The notes: generated by a model from the sequence alone, not told the origin. A DNA stretch of 64,000 nucleotides from Neostethus bicornis (GCA_902685375.1 CACRXE010000009.1:2501-66500), one strand, 5' to 3'. Counted from the first letter of the stretch, positions 32,254 through 43,060 are shown. Program-made: numbers and translations.

Positions 32254-33728
32254 TCTTTAGATATTTAGCTGTAGATTAGAATAAACTAATATTTAAACAA
32301 TAATCTGTGACACATTGTTTGCTCGTCCCGGGGGAGGGATCTCTCTTTCACGTGGATCCCCACGAGGTTTCTTATTTTTTTCCCCACTGATGGGTTTTTT
32401 AGGCGTTTTTCCTCACCAAGAAGGAGAGTCTAAGTGCATAAATGTTCTAGTCTTGTTTAGTTAGCATTTGTTAGTTATTTTTCTTGCTGTGTATCTGTGT
32501 TAATACATTCCTCTTTTTCTTGTGAAGCCCATTGAGACGGAAATTCAGTGATTTTGGGCTAAAAAATAAAATTGAATTGAATTGAATCATTACTTATTCC
32601 GACACAAATTATTTCAAATTCCAGCGGTCTGAAATTCTTAAGAAGACCTTCCTCCATCTCATCCACAGCATCAGTACGGTAAATAAACAATGTTAATTAC
32701 AGAAAATAAAAACAACCCAAAGTTTCTTTTTAAAACAATAGACATTTTAATAAACACGGATTTGAAAAAGTCCTCCATGACAGCTTCTAATGCAACTTGT
32801 GAGGACTTTGTTTGCCACTTCACGGGGAAGATTGATGCTATCACAACCAGCCTTTCAGCTCGACATGATGTTAATTTTATCAGATCTATAGCATCATATT
32901 TACCTGAGGAAACACTGAAGAGTTTTGTTCTGGTTGATGCTATTGCACTTGGTCGAGTTTTCTCCCAAATAAACAAAACAACCTGCCTTTTAGACCCCAT
33001 TCCCACATTACTTTTCTAGACTTTTTATGGCTTCTTTGAGTCTGAGCTTTTAAATATTGTAAATTGCTCTCTTCGGAAGGGTGTCTTTCTATCTGCTTGT
33101 AAAACGGCGGTGGTGAGGCACCTTCTGAAGAAGAGCAATTTGGATCTTAAAATTTGTGATAATTATAGACCTGTATCCAACTTACCTGTTTTAAGCAAAT
33201 TAGTTGAGAAAGTTGTGTTCAATCAAATACACGAGTTTTTAAATAGACACAATATCTTAGAAAAATATCAATCTGGTTTTGGGTCAAACCACAGAACAGA
33301 GACAGCTCTTTAAAGATTGTTAATGACCTAAAATATAACATGGATGCACAGAAGCTTTCTGTGCTAGTGCTACTGGATCTCAATGCTGCATTTGACACAG
33401 TAGATCACCAAATTTTATTACACAGACTTAGGAGTCTGGTGGGCCTCTCTGGTACTGTTATTGAATGGTTTTACTCCTATCTTACAGATAGACGGTTTTA
33501 TATAAGTATGGATGTGTGCGCCTCAAAAATTCATAAAACTGAATGTGGGGTTCCCCAAGGATCAATTTTAGGCCCAATACTTTTTAATCTGTACATGCTG
33601 CCACTTGGGGATGTCATCAGGCGACACGGTGTGGATTTTCACAGCTTTGCTGATGATTCACAGCTTTGCTGATGATACACAGCTTTACATCGGCGTGTCT
33701 GCTGATGACCTAGAACCTGTTAATGTTC

Positions 33729-34109
33729 GGGCAGCACGGTGGCGCAGTGGGTAGCACAATGGCCTCACAGCAGGAAGGTCGTGGGTTTGAGTCCCGGGTG
33801 GGGACGAGGCTTGGAACACTGTCCTTTTCTGTGTGGAGTTTGCATGTCCTCCCCATGTTTGCGTGGGTTTCCTCCAGGTACTCCGGTGTCCTCCCACCCT
33901 CCAAAGACATGCATGCCAGGTTGATTGGCCGGTGCCAAATTGCCCCTAGGAATGAGTGAGTGAGTGTGTGGATGGTTGTATGTGTGTGGCCCCACGACAG
34001 ACTGGCAACCTGTTCGGGGTGTACTCTGCCCTTCGCCTTAAATTGGTCGGGATGGGCTGCGGCACCCGCCGCAACCCCGAAAGGGATAGACGGATAAGAA
34101 GATGATTGA
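33729..34109 (+). mobile_element. Mermaid-like SINE, complete, with 12-bp target duplication
   Basis: Starts GGGCAGCACGGTGGCGCAGT (A-box-like) with B box GGGTTTGAGTCCCGG, includes CTGTGTGGAGTTTGCATGTC, and ends GGGATAGACGGATAAGAAGA. It is flanked by the identical 12-mer CTGTTAATGTTC at 33717-33728 and 34110-34121. This is one of the most abundant repeats of teleosts. It splits the L2 reading frame just after the catalytic FADD block. Confidence 0.93.
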
Positions 34110-34419
34110 CTGTTAATGTTCTTTTAAATTGGGTTTTAGATATAAACTTCTGGATGGCAGAGAACTTCTTACAGCTCAACCCGTACAAAACTGAAGTCTT
34201 GATTGTTGGTCCTGAAGACAAGAGAGAGATGATTTTACCCAAATTGCACCCTTTTAAACCAACACATTGTGTAAGATATTTGGGCGTTCTTTTTGACTGT
34301 GAGCTGAATTTTATTCCACATATAAAAAACGTTACAAAGACGGGATTTTATCATCTTAAAAACATAGCCAGAGTTCGCCCATTTCTCTCTCTTGCCAGCA
34401 CGGAGGTTCTGATGCATAC

Positions 34420-35900
34420 CCACCCTTTAAGAGGTATTGCCAAAAAACGCTACAAGCTAAGATCAATGATGACTAAGGACCAACGTCCCACCTATGCTGG
34501 ATCTACTCATAACTCATCCACACTTCCTCACGCATGCTCTCTCTTCACTTACCTTGAATCAGGTGTCAGCGAGGAAGAAGTAAAAAATGAATGAGCCAGA
34601 AAATGAGTAATTAAATGATAGAGAAAAAAAAATGATAAAGAAAATAATAGAGAAAAAAATGATAAAGAAAATAATAGAACAAAAAATGATAGAGAAAATA
34701 ATAGAGGATACTGGATGACTTTTTAAGGGATTTTATTACATAACACGGAGCATAACAAGAAAATAACTCTTTATTAATGCATCATCTGGGTTCCTGCTGC
34801 TGGATGAGTGACATCAATACCTCCGGTACTCGGACTGAGTGAGAAACGTAAAAGGTTTTATCAATGTATTATCTGGCTGCCTGTTGCAAGATAAGTAACA
34901 TCAAAAACCTTGGTTACTCGGACTCAGTGAGAAATGTAAAACATTTTATTAATGTATTATCTGGGTGCCTGTTGCCAGATATGTGACATCAAAAACCTCG
35001 GTTACTCGGACTGAGTGAGAACGAAGGAGGATTTAGCTGTAACACTGCACCAGCGACAAAGCTCTATATGGACTTTCTCGGAGTAGTGCAGCGGAAAACA
35101 GCAAAGAGTCAAAATCTTGTGCCCCAGGGTGGATGACTGTATCTAGACCAAACGGGTTAGATACTGTTGTGGAAAACAATCAATGAGAATAAACCAAACA
35201 GTCGAGTGTCCTTCAACAGAGATTTATTATGAAAACACCGTGCACGAGTGGAGGAGTTCACAGAGTCCCGAGTGGCCCAAGGAGCAAGTTTACTTTATAC
35301 ATGTTGATAACAACCTCTTGCGTGTAGCATGACCTTCATAGATATGTCTGGACTATGAAACACATTGGCATAAAGATTATTAGGAGATTGTTAGCCATCT
35401 TGTGCTTGACCCAAAAAGATGTAAACCCTCTATATCAGATACTAAGGAACAGGCCATCCTGACATACAGTTAAGACAATCTTGCGTCCCGTCATCTGAAA
35501 CCCATTTTCCCTCTACAATACCTATCCCTGTCACCACCGAGGAGCACTGAATTTTTGACTCATATTTACACCTGAATTTGTACGGAGAATTTGCACCTTC
35601 GAGCATGAAACCACAAAAACTCATCTTTTGATGTAGAACAGCTGGCACATATCCGGGATCACAGAGCTGAAGGCAGACATTTCACAGCATATAAACATAT
35701 AAGGTATTTCCTTACATCAACTTAGCTTTCTCAAAACCAAAGGCAGACATTTGAAGCAGATCACACAGTTTTGTACTAAATCAGTTCAACTTTTTTCACA
35801 TACAGTTTTAACAGCTTACAACCATATTTGGGCATTACTTTCCGGTTTTACACAATCATAGCTGTTTTCACCTTTTAGTGAACCCAATCCCTTAACAATT
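34420..35900. mobile_element. Unclassified 1.48-kb insertion in the L2
   Basis: The L2 frame is lost after ASTEVLMHT (34415) and resumes at SSRIDYCN-type sequence (about 35903). The insert has an AGAAAATAATAG low-complexity run (34612-34715), a tandem repeat (34776-35025) and a unique-looking 3' half (35100-35900) with GAGATTTATTATGAAAAC (about 35219), as often seen in LTRs read in antisense. I find no clear termini or target duplication and no coding sequence. Confidence 0.45.
34776..35025. repeat. 87-bp tandem repeat, about 2.9 copies
   Basis: Units start at 34776, 34863 and 34951 (AATG(C/T)AT(C/T)ATCTGG..., then ...GGTTACTCGGACTGAGTGAG). The units differ at about 10-15 percent of positions. 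Confidence 0.88.
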
Positions 35901-36958
35901 TCTAGTAGAATAGATTATTGTAATACCCTGCTCTCTGGTATCCTTAAAAAAAGTATTTATCGTTTACAGCTACTCCAGGACGGCGGCACGAGTTCTAACA
36001 AGGACCAGGGGCCGGGAACGCATTAACCCAGATTTTAATCACTGCATTGGCTTCCTGTGCATTTCAGGATTGATTTTAAGGTTCTTTTAATGGTTTTTAA
36101 AAGTCTTAACAGTCTTGGGCCTTCTTTTTTATCTGACCTCGTTGTGAGGTATGACCCCTCACGAACCCTAAGGTTTTCTGGTATCGGCCTTTTAGTAGTA
36201 CCACATGTTAGAACAAAAACTCACGGTGAGGCCTCATTCCAGTATTACGGTCCTCGCCTGTGGAATAACCTGCCAGAGGAACTCAGGGCCGTAGAGTCTG
36301 TTCATGTTTTTAAGAAGAGGCTGAAAACCCCCCTTTTTAACTTGGCTTTTACCTGATTTTTATTTTTGTTTAAGATATGTTTTATATTTGTTTACTTTCC
36401 GATTTTTATACAGTTGTATTTTTCTGATTGAGTTTTTTATTTTTAAGGGGTTTTACTGGTTTTAGTTTTTATTCTATTGTCTTATTCTGTGTCTTAATCT
36501 AGTGTTTCCTCATGGGGATCCTTCATTCCATAAGCTCTGCCTGCTCTCAGTCTGTGGGGTTCTGAGTGGCCTGGGTGGTGCGAACCCCTGTGGTTTTGGC
36601 CATTGCAGTCATGGGCGGGCCGACTCCTGGTGTGAATTGATCCCCATTAATTATTTCCTCGCAGCATCAGGCCAGATGCTTATTTTTATTTCATTTAAAG
36701 AGACAGTAGCTAGCGGTTCAGGTTTAATGGGGGTTGGGAAAGGATGGGTGAATGAGGGCTTGGGTGGGTAGGGGGGCTATGTGAACATCAATGCATGTGT
36801 GCAGTGTTTTGTGTGTGTTTGTGGGGGTTTTGATGGATGCTTGTTTTTTTTTAATCTGGATTTTAATGTTGTTTACGTTTTTATTTGTTCTGTTCAATAC
36901 TTTGTGTGACTTTGTGTTAGAAAAGTGCTCTATAAATAAAATCTGATTTTATTTGATT

Positions 36959-37150
36959 TCCTTTATTCACATCTCGATAAATTCAAGAAGAACATAGGCG
37001 CTTACTTTAAGGAGCAAGGTGAGCGCTTTCATAAAGATATAATGGACTTTGAACGTCTATACGAAGGACAGTGTAACGAAAACATGATGGGGGCAACATT
37101 TGGGGTCTTCTTCGAGAAAGGGATTAACATTACAAATTGTAAATCTTGAA
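36959..37150 (+). pseudogene. C-terminal piece of the split mobile-element-like gene
   Basis: 36964 onward reads YSHLDKFKKNIGAYFKEQGE, RFHKDIMDFERLYEGQCNEN and MMGATFGVFFEKGINITNCKS, then a stop at about 37147. This continues the reading of 25480-25975, whose last residues are MSLKVHI. The two pieces are separated by about 11 kb of L2 LINE sequence (25976-36958). Function unknown. Confidence 0.6.
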
Positions 37151-37159
37151 AATCTGCAC

Positions 37160-37394
37160 ATTTCTGAACCTTGCTGAGTGGTTTCCAAAAAATTTTTCTA
37201 TTACTTGTGCAATTTTTGTTTTTACCCAATCATAATGACGAATATAAAAAACCAAAATGTTTATTTGTACAAAAAAAATAAAGAGTTTTCTTTGTGCTGT
37301 TGTTATGAAAGCAAAGTCAGTGCTTAATGGAGTACGTTTTTTTTATTACATATTTTAGACAAAAGCAATTGAAGCCAGGAACAAAAATTGTGTA
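37160..37394. other. AT-rich spacer, no gene
   Basis: Sequence between the split gene's stop and the next LINE scrap. No recognisable element or coding frame. Confidence 0.45.
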
Positions 37395-37790
37395 CCATAA
37401 TGTTGTTAGAGGATATTTATTCAAGTTGGTTGTAAACTAATTTTTCATAGTCTTTAACAATACTGTTGAGAATTAAAATTGGTCTGTAATTATTAATAAC
37501 ACTAGGATCACACCCTTTATGAAGTGGAATGACCAGAGCACTTTTACAAGCACATGGAACTTCACAAGTAGTAAAGACAGGTTAAATAAGTAGCCAGTGG
37601 AGAACAAAGTATACATAAGGCAAGTTTGATAAACCTTGCTTCGATACCATAGGGATCAGCGCTGCCACTATCAGAGATCCCATTTATTACCCGTCAAACA
37701 CTTGCTGAATTAACCGGTTTAAAACTAAAAGTATTGCCATTGGACATATCCATACAGTATTGACATAACTACTGTATGATAACCGATAAA
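37395..37790 (-). pseudogene. LINE RT fragment, minus strand
   Basis: The minus strand reads CKSALVIPLHKGCDPSVINN followed by YRPILILNSIVKDYEKLV at about 37540-37440, the RT fingers block of a non-LTR element. Stops follow. The family cannot be fixed from this much. Confidence 0.65.
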
Positions 37791-37865
37791 AAAATATTAG
37801 CAAAAAATAGGAAGCCGAAAAACTTGCTGAATCCTAATCATTTTCTAATGACTTGAGACTTGGAG

Positions 37866-37960
37866 CAGTCAGTAAGTCAGTCATCTTCTTATCCGTCTAT
37901 CCCTTTTGGGGTGCAGGGGGTGTTGGAGCCCATCCCGGCTAATTTAAGGAACTCTAACCC
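37866..37960 (-). repeat. Mermaid-like SINE tail, fragment
   Basis: CATCTTCTTATCCGTCTATC at about 37883, then CCCATCCCGGCTAATTTAAGG, is the reverse complement of the tail of 33729-34109. An ACTCTAACCCTAACCCAT string follows at about 37962, too short to be a telomeric island. Confidence 0.75.
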
Positions 37961-37964
37961 TAAC

Positions 37965-38183
37965 CCATGTTTTCTCCTTTGGAATATTGTATTTGCCATA
38001 AGTATAAAGTGGGACCTATGGAGCTAATTCCACCTTTTTGATACCTGCCAGAGTGTATAAAATTATTAGGCTCGATAACAAACAGTTTCTTGGGGGCATT
38101 TCAATTTGTGATTGTGTGACTTGAGCCATATGACCTATAGATCATCATTTCATTTTCAATCGGTTTCCCACTCTCATGACAAA
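37965..38183. other. Unclassified spacer before solo LTR
   Basis: No coding frame or known repeat recognised. Confidence 0.4.
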
Positions 38184-38567
38184 TGTGGTGTGAGGCCTTT
38201 TAGGCCTGCTTGTTTGTTTTTTTTTTCTCCCCCAAAACTCACAGGTGCTGGATGGCTTCTAACGGGAGGATTGGCTGATTGCTCCCAGCTGCACAGACTT
38301 ACCAGTGGCTATAAAAGACCTGGTGTCACCCACAGTCTCTGTCAGGTCTTCAACGATTCTAGTGGTAAACTGACCACCTCTAAGCTGAGTCAAATTTTGA
38401 TATCAGACTAATTTTCTTATTCTCCTCACAGGAACCTTCAGCCCTTCCTCTTGGCCATCCAGCACTGCCTGAAGCCGTTATCTCTCTGCTGTGGATTCCT
38501 TTGTTCAACACTTAATAAACTGTTAAACCTGCATTTGGATCCTCCTCATTCCCTCTCCTACACAACA
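38184..38567 (+). repeat. Solo LTR of the sushi-type chromovirus (intron-bearing form)
   Basis: 384 bp, nearly identical to the 5' LTR at 50929-51310: TGTGGTGTGAGGCC start, CTATAAAAG box, TCTGTCAGGTCTTC, the same 70-bp GTGGTAAAC...CTCACAG segment, ACTTAATAAACT polyadenylation region and CTACACAACA end. Flanked by CAAA(T) at 38180-38184 and 38568-38572, so the duplication is 4 bp, or 5 bp if the first T of the LTR is counted. No internal sequence follows; it arose by LTR-LTR recombination. Confidence 0.93.
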
Positions 38568-38920
38568 CAAATAAGACGATGACAATGTGATCTGTATAAG
38601 ACAACCTGTTCCTTATTCGATGATAATAAGATCTGATGATTACAATTTGATTCATGGCAATTTGATTTGAATGACAATATGATCGATATAAGACAATATG
38701 TTCATAATTTTGGATGACAAACAGATCTGAGGATAATTTTTTCATGACTTTATTATTGGGGTTTATAACAATTTATCTGCATGGATGTTTTTGGAGAATG
38801 TTCTTCATATAATTTATTATTTCATTGCAATATTACGGTCACTTACCTACTTACCTTCACTCATGCTTTTTCCACGTTCATCTTACTCTCACTCCTTCCA
38901 CTTGGTTTATAATTTCAAGA
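38568..38920. other. AT-rich spacer with short direct duplication
   Basis: A 33-bp block ATGACAATGTGATCTGTATA... at 38579-38611 recurs at 38671-38703 with about six differences. Otherwise no gene or known repeat. Confidence 0.5.
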
Positions 38921-38922
38921 TA

Positions 38923-40161
38923 CACTATATTGCCAAAAGTATTCGCTCACCCATTCAAATGATCGGAATCAGGTGTTCTAATCACTTGGCCTGGCCCCAG
39001 GTATATTAAATTCAAGCACTCAGGCATGCCGACTGTGAAACGAGACATTTGTGAAAGAATGGGCCGCTCTCAGGAGCTCAGTGAATTCCAACGTGGAACT
39101 GTCATAGGATGCCACTTGTGCAACAAATCCAGTCGTGAAATTTCCTCGCTCCTAAATATACCACAGTCAACTGTCAGCTCCATTATAACTTATAAATGGA
39201 AGCTTTGGGAACAACAGCAACTCAGCCACAAAGTGGTAGGCCACGTAAAGTGACGGAGAGGGGTCAGCGGATGCTGAAGCGCATAGTGCAAAGAGGTCGC
39301 CGACTTTCTGCACAGAGCTACAAACTTCATGTGACCTTCAGATTAGCCCAAGTACAGCACGCAGAGAGCTTCATGGAATGAGTTTCCATGGCCGAGCAGC
39401 TGCAGCCAAGCCACACATCACCAAGTGCAATGCAAGGCGTCGGATGCAATGGTGTAAAGCACGCCGCCACTGGCCTCTAGAGCAGTGGAGACGCGTTCTC
39501 TGAAGTGATGAATCACGCTTTTCCATCTGGCAATCTGATGGATGAGTCTGGGTTTGGAGGTTGCCAGGAGAACAGTACATTTCAGATTGCATTGTGCCAA
39601 CTGTGAAATTTGGTGGATGAGGAATTATTGTATGGGGTTGTTTTTCAGGAGCTGGGCTTGGCCCCTTAGTTCCAGTGAAAGGAACATTTAAAGCTTCAGG
39701 ATACCAAAACATTTTGGACAATTCCATGCTCCCAACCTTGTAGGAACAGTTTGGAGCGGGTCTCTTCCTCTTCCAACATGACTGTGCACCAGTGCACAAA
39801 GCAAGGTTCATAAAGACGTGGATGACAGAGTCTTGTGTGGATGAACTTGACTGGCCTGCACAGAGTCCTGACCTGAACCAGATAGAACACCTTTGGGATG
39901 AATTAGAGCGGAGACTGAGAGCCAGGCCTTCTCGACCAACATCAGTGTGTGACCTCACCAATGCGCTTTTGGAAGAATGGTCAAAAATTCCTATAAACAC
40001 TCTCCTCAACCTTGTGGAAAGTCTTCCCTGAAGAGTTGAAGCTGTAATAGCTGCAAAAGGTGGACCGACATCATATTGAATTCTATGAGTTAGGAATGGG
40101 AGACACTTCAGTTCATAGAATGAGTAAAGGCAGGTGAGCGAATACTTTTGGCAATATAGTG
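38923..40161 (+). mobile_element. Tc1-like DNA transposon
   Basis: Terminal inverted repeats CACTATATTGCCAAAAGTAT at 38923 and the matching ATACTTTTGGCAATATAGTG ending at 40161, flanked by TA (38921-38922, 40162-40163). The length of 1239 bp is normal for Tc1. The transposase within is broken. Confidence 0.96.
39026..40080 (+). pseudogene. Tc1-like transposase, broken
   Basis: Starts MPTVKRDICERMGRSQELSE at 39026. The paired N-terminal HTH domain (REISSLLNIPQSTVSSII) loses frame at about 39200 and resumes with SGRPRKVTERGQRMLKRIV, including the GRPR linker. Catalytic DDE: SDESRFS (about 39507, first Asp), FLFQHDCAPVHKARF (39765-39810, second Asp), and DLNQIEHLWDELERRLRARP (39871-39930; Asp and Glu spaced as D34E). 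In-frame stops interrupt it at about 39498, 39543, 39619 and 39741. Ends about 40030-40080. The catalytic residues survive but the protein cannot be made. Confidence 0.92.
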
Positions 40162-40163
40162 TA

Positions 40164-40854
40164 CATGCATGCCCATGTAAGAGGATTTTTTCTGTTTTTT
40201 TAGGATTCCTTTTGGTTCTGCTTAATTTCAATGCGGTAGTTACTTCTAGTCACCACCAGGCTGGCACCACCGGCCAGGCTGGAACACAAGATTTGGATGT
40301 GAAATGCACAGTCCTACCTTTAGAGGGCTCCACCCAATTTCTATACACACAATATGGGATGGCCCCTCCTTCACTTCCGGATTAGGAAGACTTAGACTGC
40401 ATCACTTCCTTTCTTCTCCAGCTTGGTTTGACTTCTTGGCCAGAGGACATGTTTGTTTTCTGCCCGCGGAGAAAGACCATTGCTCCAGGTCTTGTCTCAT
40501 ATATCCATCTGATATAAATGGAAATTGCATGCAGGAGGGGTGCCGTACCTGATGCTTGGGGGTGCCACGTTTTATGTAAGTTTATAGTTTAAGGGAGCTG
40601 AAGAAGGCTCAGTTTGGCCGAAACGTCGTCCCAGTGTAACGTTATTTACGGATGTGCTGATAATAAAGACAAGACCTGTCTACAAAATTATCATTCCGAG
40701 CATGGAGCAGAGAACCATTAGAGGATTCTTTTTTCATCGGCGGAGGAGAGGTGCTTGTGCTACAACATCGGATGGTGAGAGGAGGAGAAGATGGAGACTG
40801 CAGCTGTGGAATGGCGGTGATTACCACTACGAGAGGTTGGAATGTGGCCTGGGG
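40164..40854. other. Spacer, unclassified, with hammerhead-like core
   Basis: No coding gene recognised. At 40598-40624 CTGAAGA, a short stem (AGGC...GCC) and GAAAC follow one another, resembling the conserved core of hammerhead ribozymes; see findings. AATAAAGACAAGACC lies about 45 bp downstream, so this may be the 3' end of an unknown retroelement. Confidence 0.4.
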
Positions 40855-41725
40855 ATCCATTCTTTTCGTAAAGTCGATCAACAGCTGTCCTTCTGCATTC
40901 CTGTTCTGGATACTAAACCTGCCCATCACCTCCTCATCATCTTTGTTTCCTGCAACAACGTGACCATTGAAGTCTGCTCCAATAACAACTCTCTCCCTTC
41001 TAGGGATGCTCTGAATCACCTCATCAATGTCTGACCAGAATTTCTCTTTCTCCTCAATCTCACATCCTACCTGTGGCGCGTTCCCACAAATAAAGTTTAA
41101 CATCACCCCTTTGATTTCTAGCTTGAGGCTCATCACCCTGTCTGAACTTCTCTTTACCTCCAAAACATCCCCAACAAACTCTTCCTTCACAATAACTCCT
41201 ACACACTTCTGCTTACTATCTACACCGTGATAGAACAACTTGAACCCCTTCTCTCAGACTTCTAGCCTTGCTACCTTTCCATCTAGTCTCCTGGATAAAC
41301 AGGATGTCTACTTTTTTTCTCTGCATCATGTCAACTAACTCTCTACCTTTACCTGTCATAGTCCCAACATTAATAGTTCCCACCCTAAAACCTAGACTCT
41401 TGAGGTTTCTCTTCTCTTTCTTCCGATGTACACGTCTTCCTCCTCTTATACTTTGACCTCTGCTTCTTTCACTACCAGTAGTCCAATTTCCACCGGCACC
41501 CTGTTTGGTCCACAGTACCGATGGCAGTTGTTGTTAACCAAGGCCACTACCAATCTGGTTGGGTATTTCTTAACTGTCTTTCATATTTGAATTTTACATA
41601 GTTTTACGTCGGATGCCCTTCCTGACCCAACCTCTGTGATTATCTGGGCTAAAGTCCATTGCACAACCATTTGGATGGTTAGCTGAGGATGATTAGATGT
41701 TTCACTGTGGATTAAAACATCTAAA
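40855..41725 (-). pseudogene. RTE/Expander-type LINE, 5' end with endonuclease (copy 2)
   Basis: Minus strand. The 5' UTR (about 41725-41410) is followed by the endonuclease start, RVGTINVGTMTGKGRELVDM (about 41390), QETRWKGSKARS (catalytic Glu, about 41290), a frameshift near 41238, then FYHGVDSKQKCVGVIVKEEF, ERVVIGADFNGHVVAGNKDD (about 41000-40950) and QNRNAEGQLLIDFTKRM (40860). It is cut off there. It complements copies 1 and 3, which carry the RT part. Confidence 0.85.
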
Positions 41726-41729
41726 TCTT

Positions 41730-43060
41730 CTTCTTCTTTCGGCTTTTCCCTTTAGGGGTCGCCACAGCAAGTCAGTTTCTTCCATCGAATCCTATCTGCT
41801 GCATCCTCTTTGGTCACACCAACTATATTCATGTCTTCCTTCACTGTATCCATGAACCTCTCTTTGGCCTTCCTCTAATCCTCTTTCCTGGTAGTTCCAA
41901 ATCCAGCATCCTTCTTCCTATGTACTCTCTCTTTTCCCTCTATACGTGCCCAAACCATCTCAGTCTTGCCTCTCTAACTTTATCCCTAAAACCTCTAACA
42001 TGTGCTGTTCCTCTGATATACTCATTTCTAATCCTGTCCATCCTGGTCACTCCCAGAGAGATCCTCAGCATCTTCATCTCTGCTACCTCCATCTATGCTT
42101 CCTGTCTTTTCTTCAGTGCTACTGTTTCTAGGCCAAACAGCATGGCTGGTCTCACCACGGTCTTGTACACTTTCCCTTTCATTCTAGCTGAAACTCTTCT
42201 GTCGCACATCACACCTGATACTTTCCTCCACCCGTTCCGGCCTGCCTGAACACGCTTCTTCACCTCTTTTCCATACTCTCTATTGCTCTGGACTGTTGAT
42301 CCTAGATACTTAAAATCTTCCACCTTCTTTATCTCTTCTCCCAGTAACCTCACTTTTCCATTTGGATTCCTTTTCATTCACACACATGTGCTCTGTTTTA
42401 CTCTGACTAATCTTCATTCCTCTTCTTTCTAGTGCAAACCTCCACCTCTCCAGCTTTTCCTCCACCTCTTCCCTCCTCCCACTACAGATCACAATGTCAT
42501 CTGCAAACATCATTGTCCATGGGGACTCCTGTCTGACCTCGTCTGTCAGCCTGTCCATCACCATAGCAAACAGCAAAGGGGTCAGAGCAGATCTTTGGTG
42601 CAGTCCCACCCCCACACCTAACCCTCCTCTGTCTCACCTACAGCATGAGGGCTGTAAGACAGTGGTCTTACTTCTCTGTCACACCAGACTTCCTCATACA
42701 ATACCATAGTTCTTCTCTAGGTACCCTGTCATATGCTTTCTCTAGATCTACGAAGAAAGCATATGACTAGAGAAATACGGTTTCTTCGTAGTGCAGTGCA
42801 GCTCCCTCTGGCCTTCTCTGTACTTCTCTATCAGCATCCTCAAGGCAAATATTGCATCTGTAGTGCTCTTTTTCGGCATAAAACCATACTGCTGCTCACA
42901 AATCCGTACTTCAGACCTTAGCCTACCTTCAACAACTTTTTCCCATAACTTCATCGTTTGACTGATCAGTTTTATTCCTCTGTAGTTACCACAACTCTGC
43001 ATATCTCCTTTGTTCTCAAAAATAAGAACCAGCACACTTCTCCTCCATTCATCAGGATTA
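41730..43060 (-). pseudogene. RTE/Expander-type LINE, RT and 3' end (copy 3)
   Basis: Minus strand, starting in RT: DEWRRSVLVLIFENKGDMQS (about 43050), GNYRGIKLISQTMKLWEKVV, QQYGFMPKKSTTDAIFALRM, a small rearrangement at 42725-42790, FADDIVICSGRREEVEEKLE (about 42510-42450), KIEEFKYLG-type block KKVEDFKYLGSTVQSNREYG, VYKTVVRPAMLFGLETVALK (42180-42120) and a 3' end at about 41735 (AAGCCGAAAGAAGAAGA, minus strand). It joins head to tail with copy 2. Frameshifts are present at the rearrangement and near 42640. Confidence 0.88.

Larger units (their letters stand above)
26870..32588 (+). mobile_element. L2-clade LINE, near full length, with two nested insertions
   Basis: Starts with a 5' UTR (CTTCCTGTTCCGGGTCATTT at about 26879), then ORF1 (27124), ORF2 (27866-31430), and a long 3' UTR ending TTGTGAAGCCCATTGAGACG and AATAAAATTGAATTGAATTG at about 32565-32586, the usual L2 tail of (TTGAA)n. 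Nested inside are a minus-strand LINE fragment (29240-29772) and a SINE (31583-31797). A 69-bp tandem repeat lies in the 3' UTR. All parts of the element are present but its genes are broken. Confidence 0.88.
32597..36958 (+). pseudogene. Second L2-clade LINE, RT to 3' end, with two insertions
   Basis: 5'-truncated ORF2. 32690 onward reads ENKNNPKFLFKTIDIL and CLLDPIPT. After a stop come KTAVVRHLLKKSNLDLKICD, NYRPVSNLPVLSKLVEKVVF, YQSGFGSNHRTETAL, a frameshift at about 33311, VLLDLNAAFD, GVPQGSILGPILFNLYMLPL, and SFADDSQL (33650). A 12-bp tandem slip there (ACAGCTTTGCTGATGA twice) breaks the frame. A SINE (33729-34109) interrupts, then LNPYKTEVLIVGPED and VRYLGVLFDCELNF. A 1.48-kb insertion follows (about 34420-35900), then RIDYCNTLLSGI (35910) and the C-terminus RLWNNLPEELRAVESVHVFK (36255-36310). 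The 3' UTR ends near 36958 with AAATAAAATCTGATTTTATT. A dead copy of a different L2 subfamily than the preceding one. Confidence 0.88.

Noticed and set aside
37955..37975. Interstitial telomeric repeat (CTAACCCTAACCC)
   Set aside because: Only two units long; may arise by chance or from the adjoining SINE tail.
39371..40231. 286-codon open frame on the minus strand
   Set aside because: It is antisense to the Tc1 transposase and shares its third-position pattern; no family match of its own.
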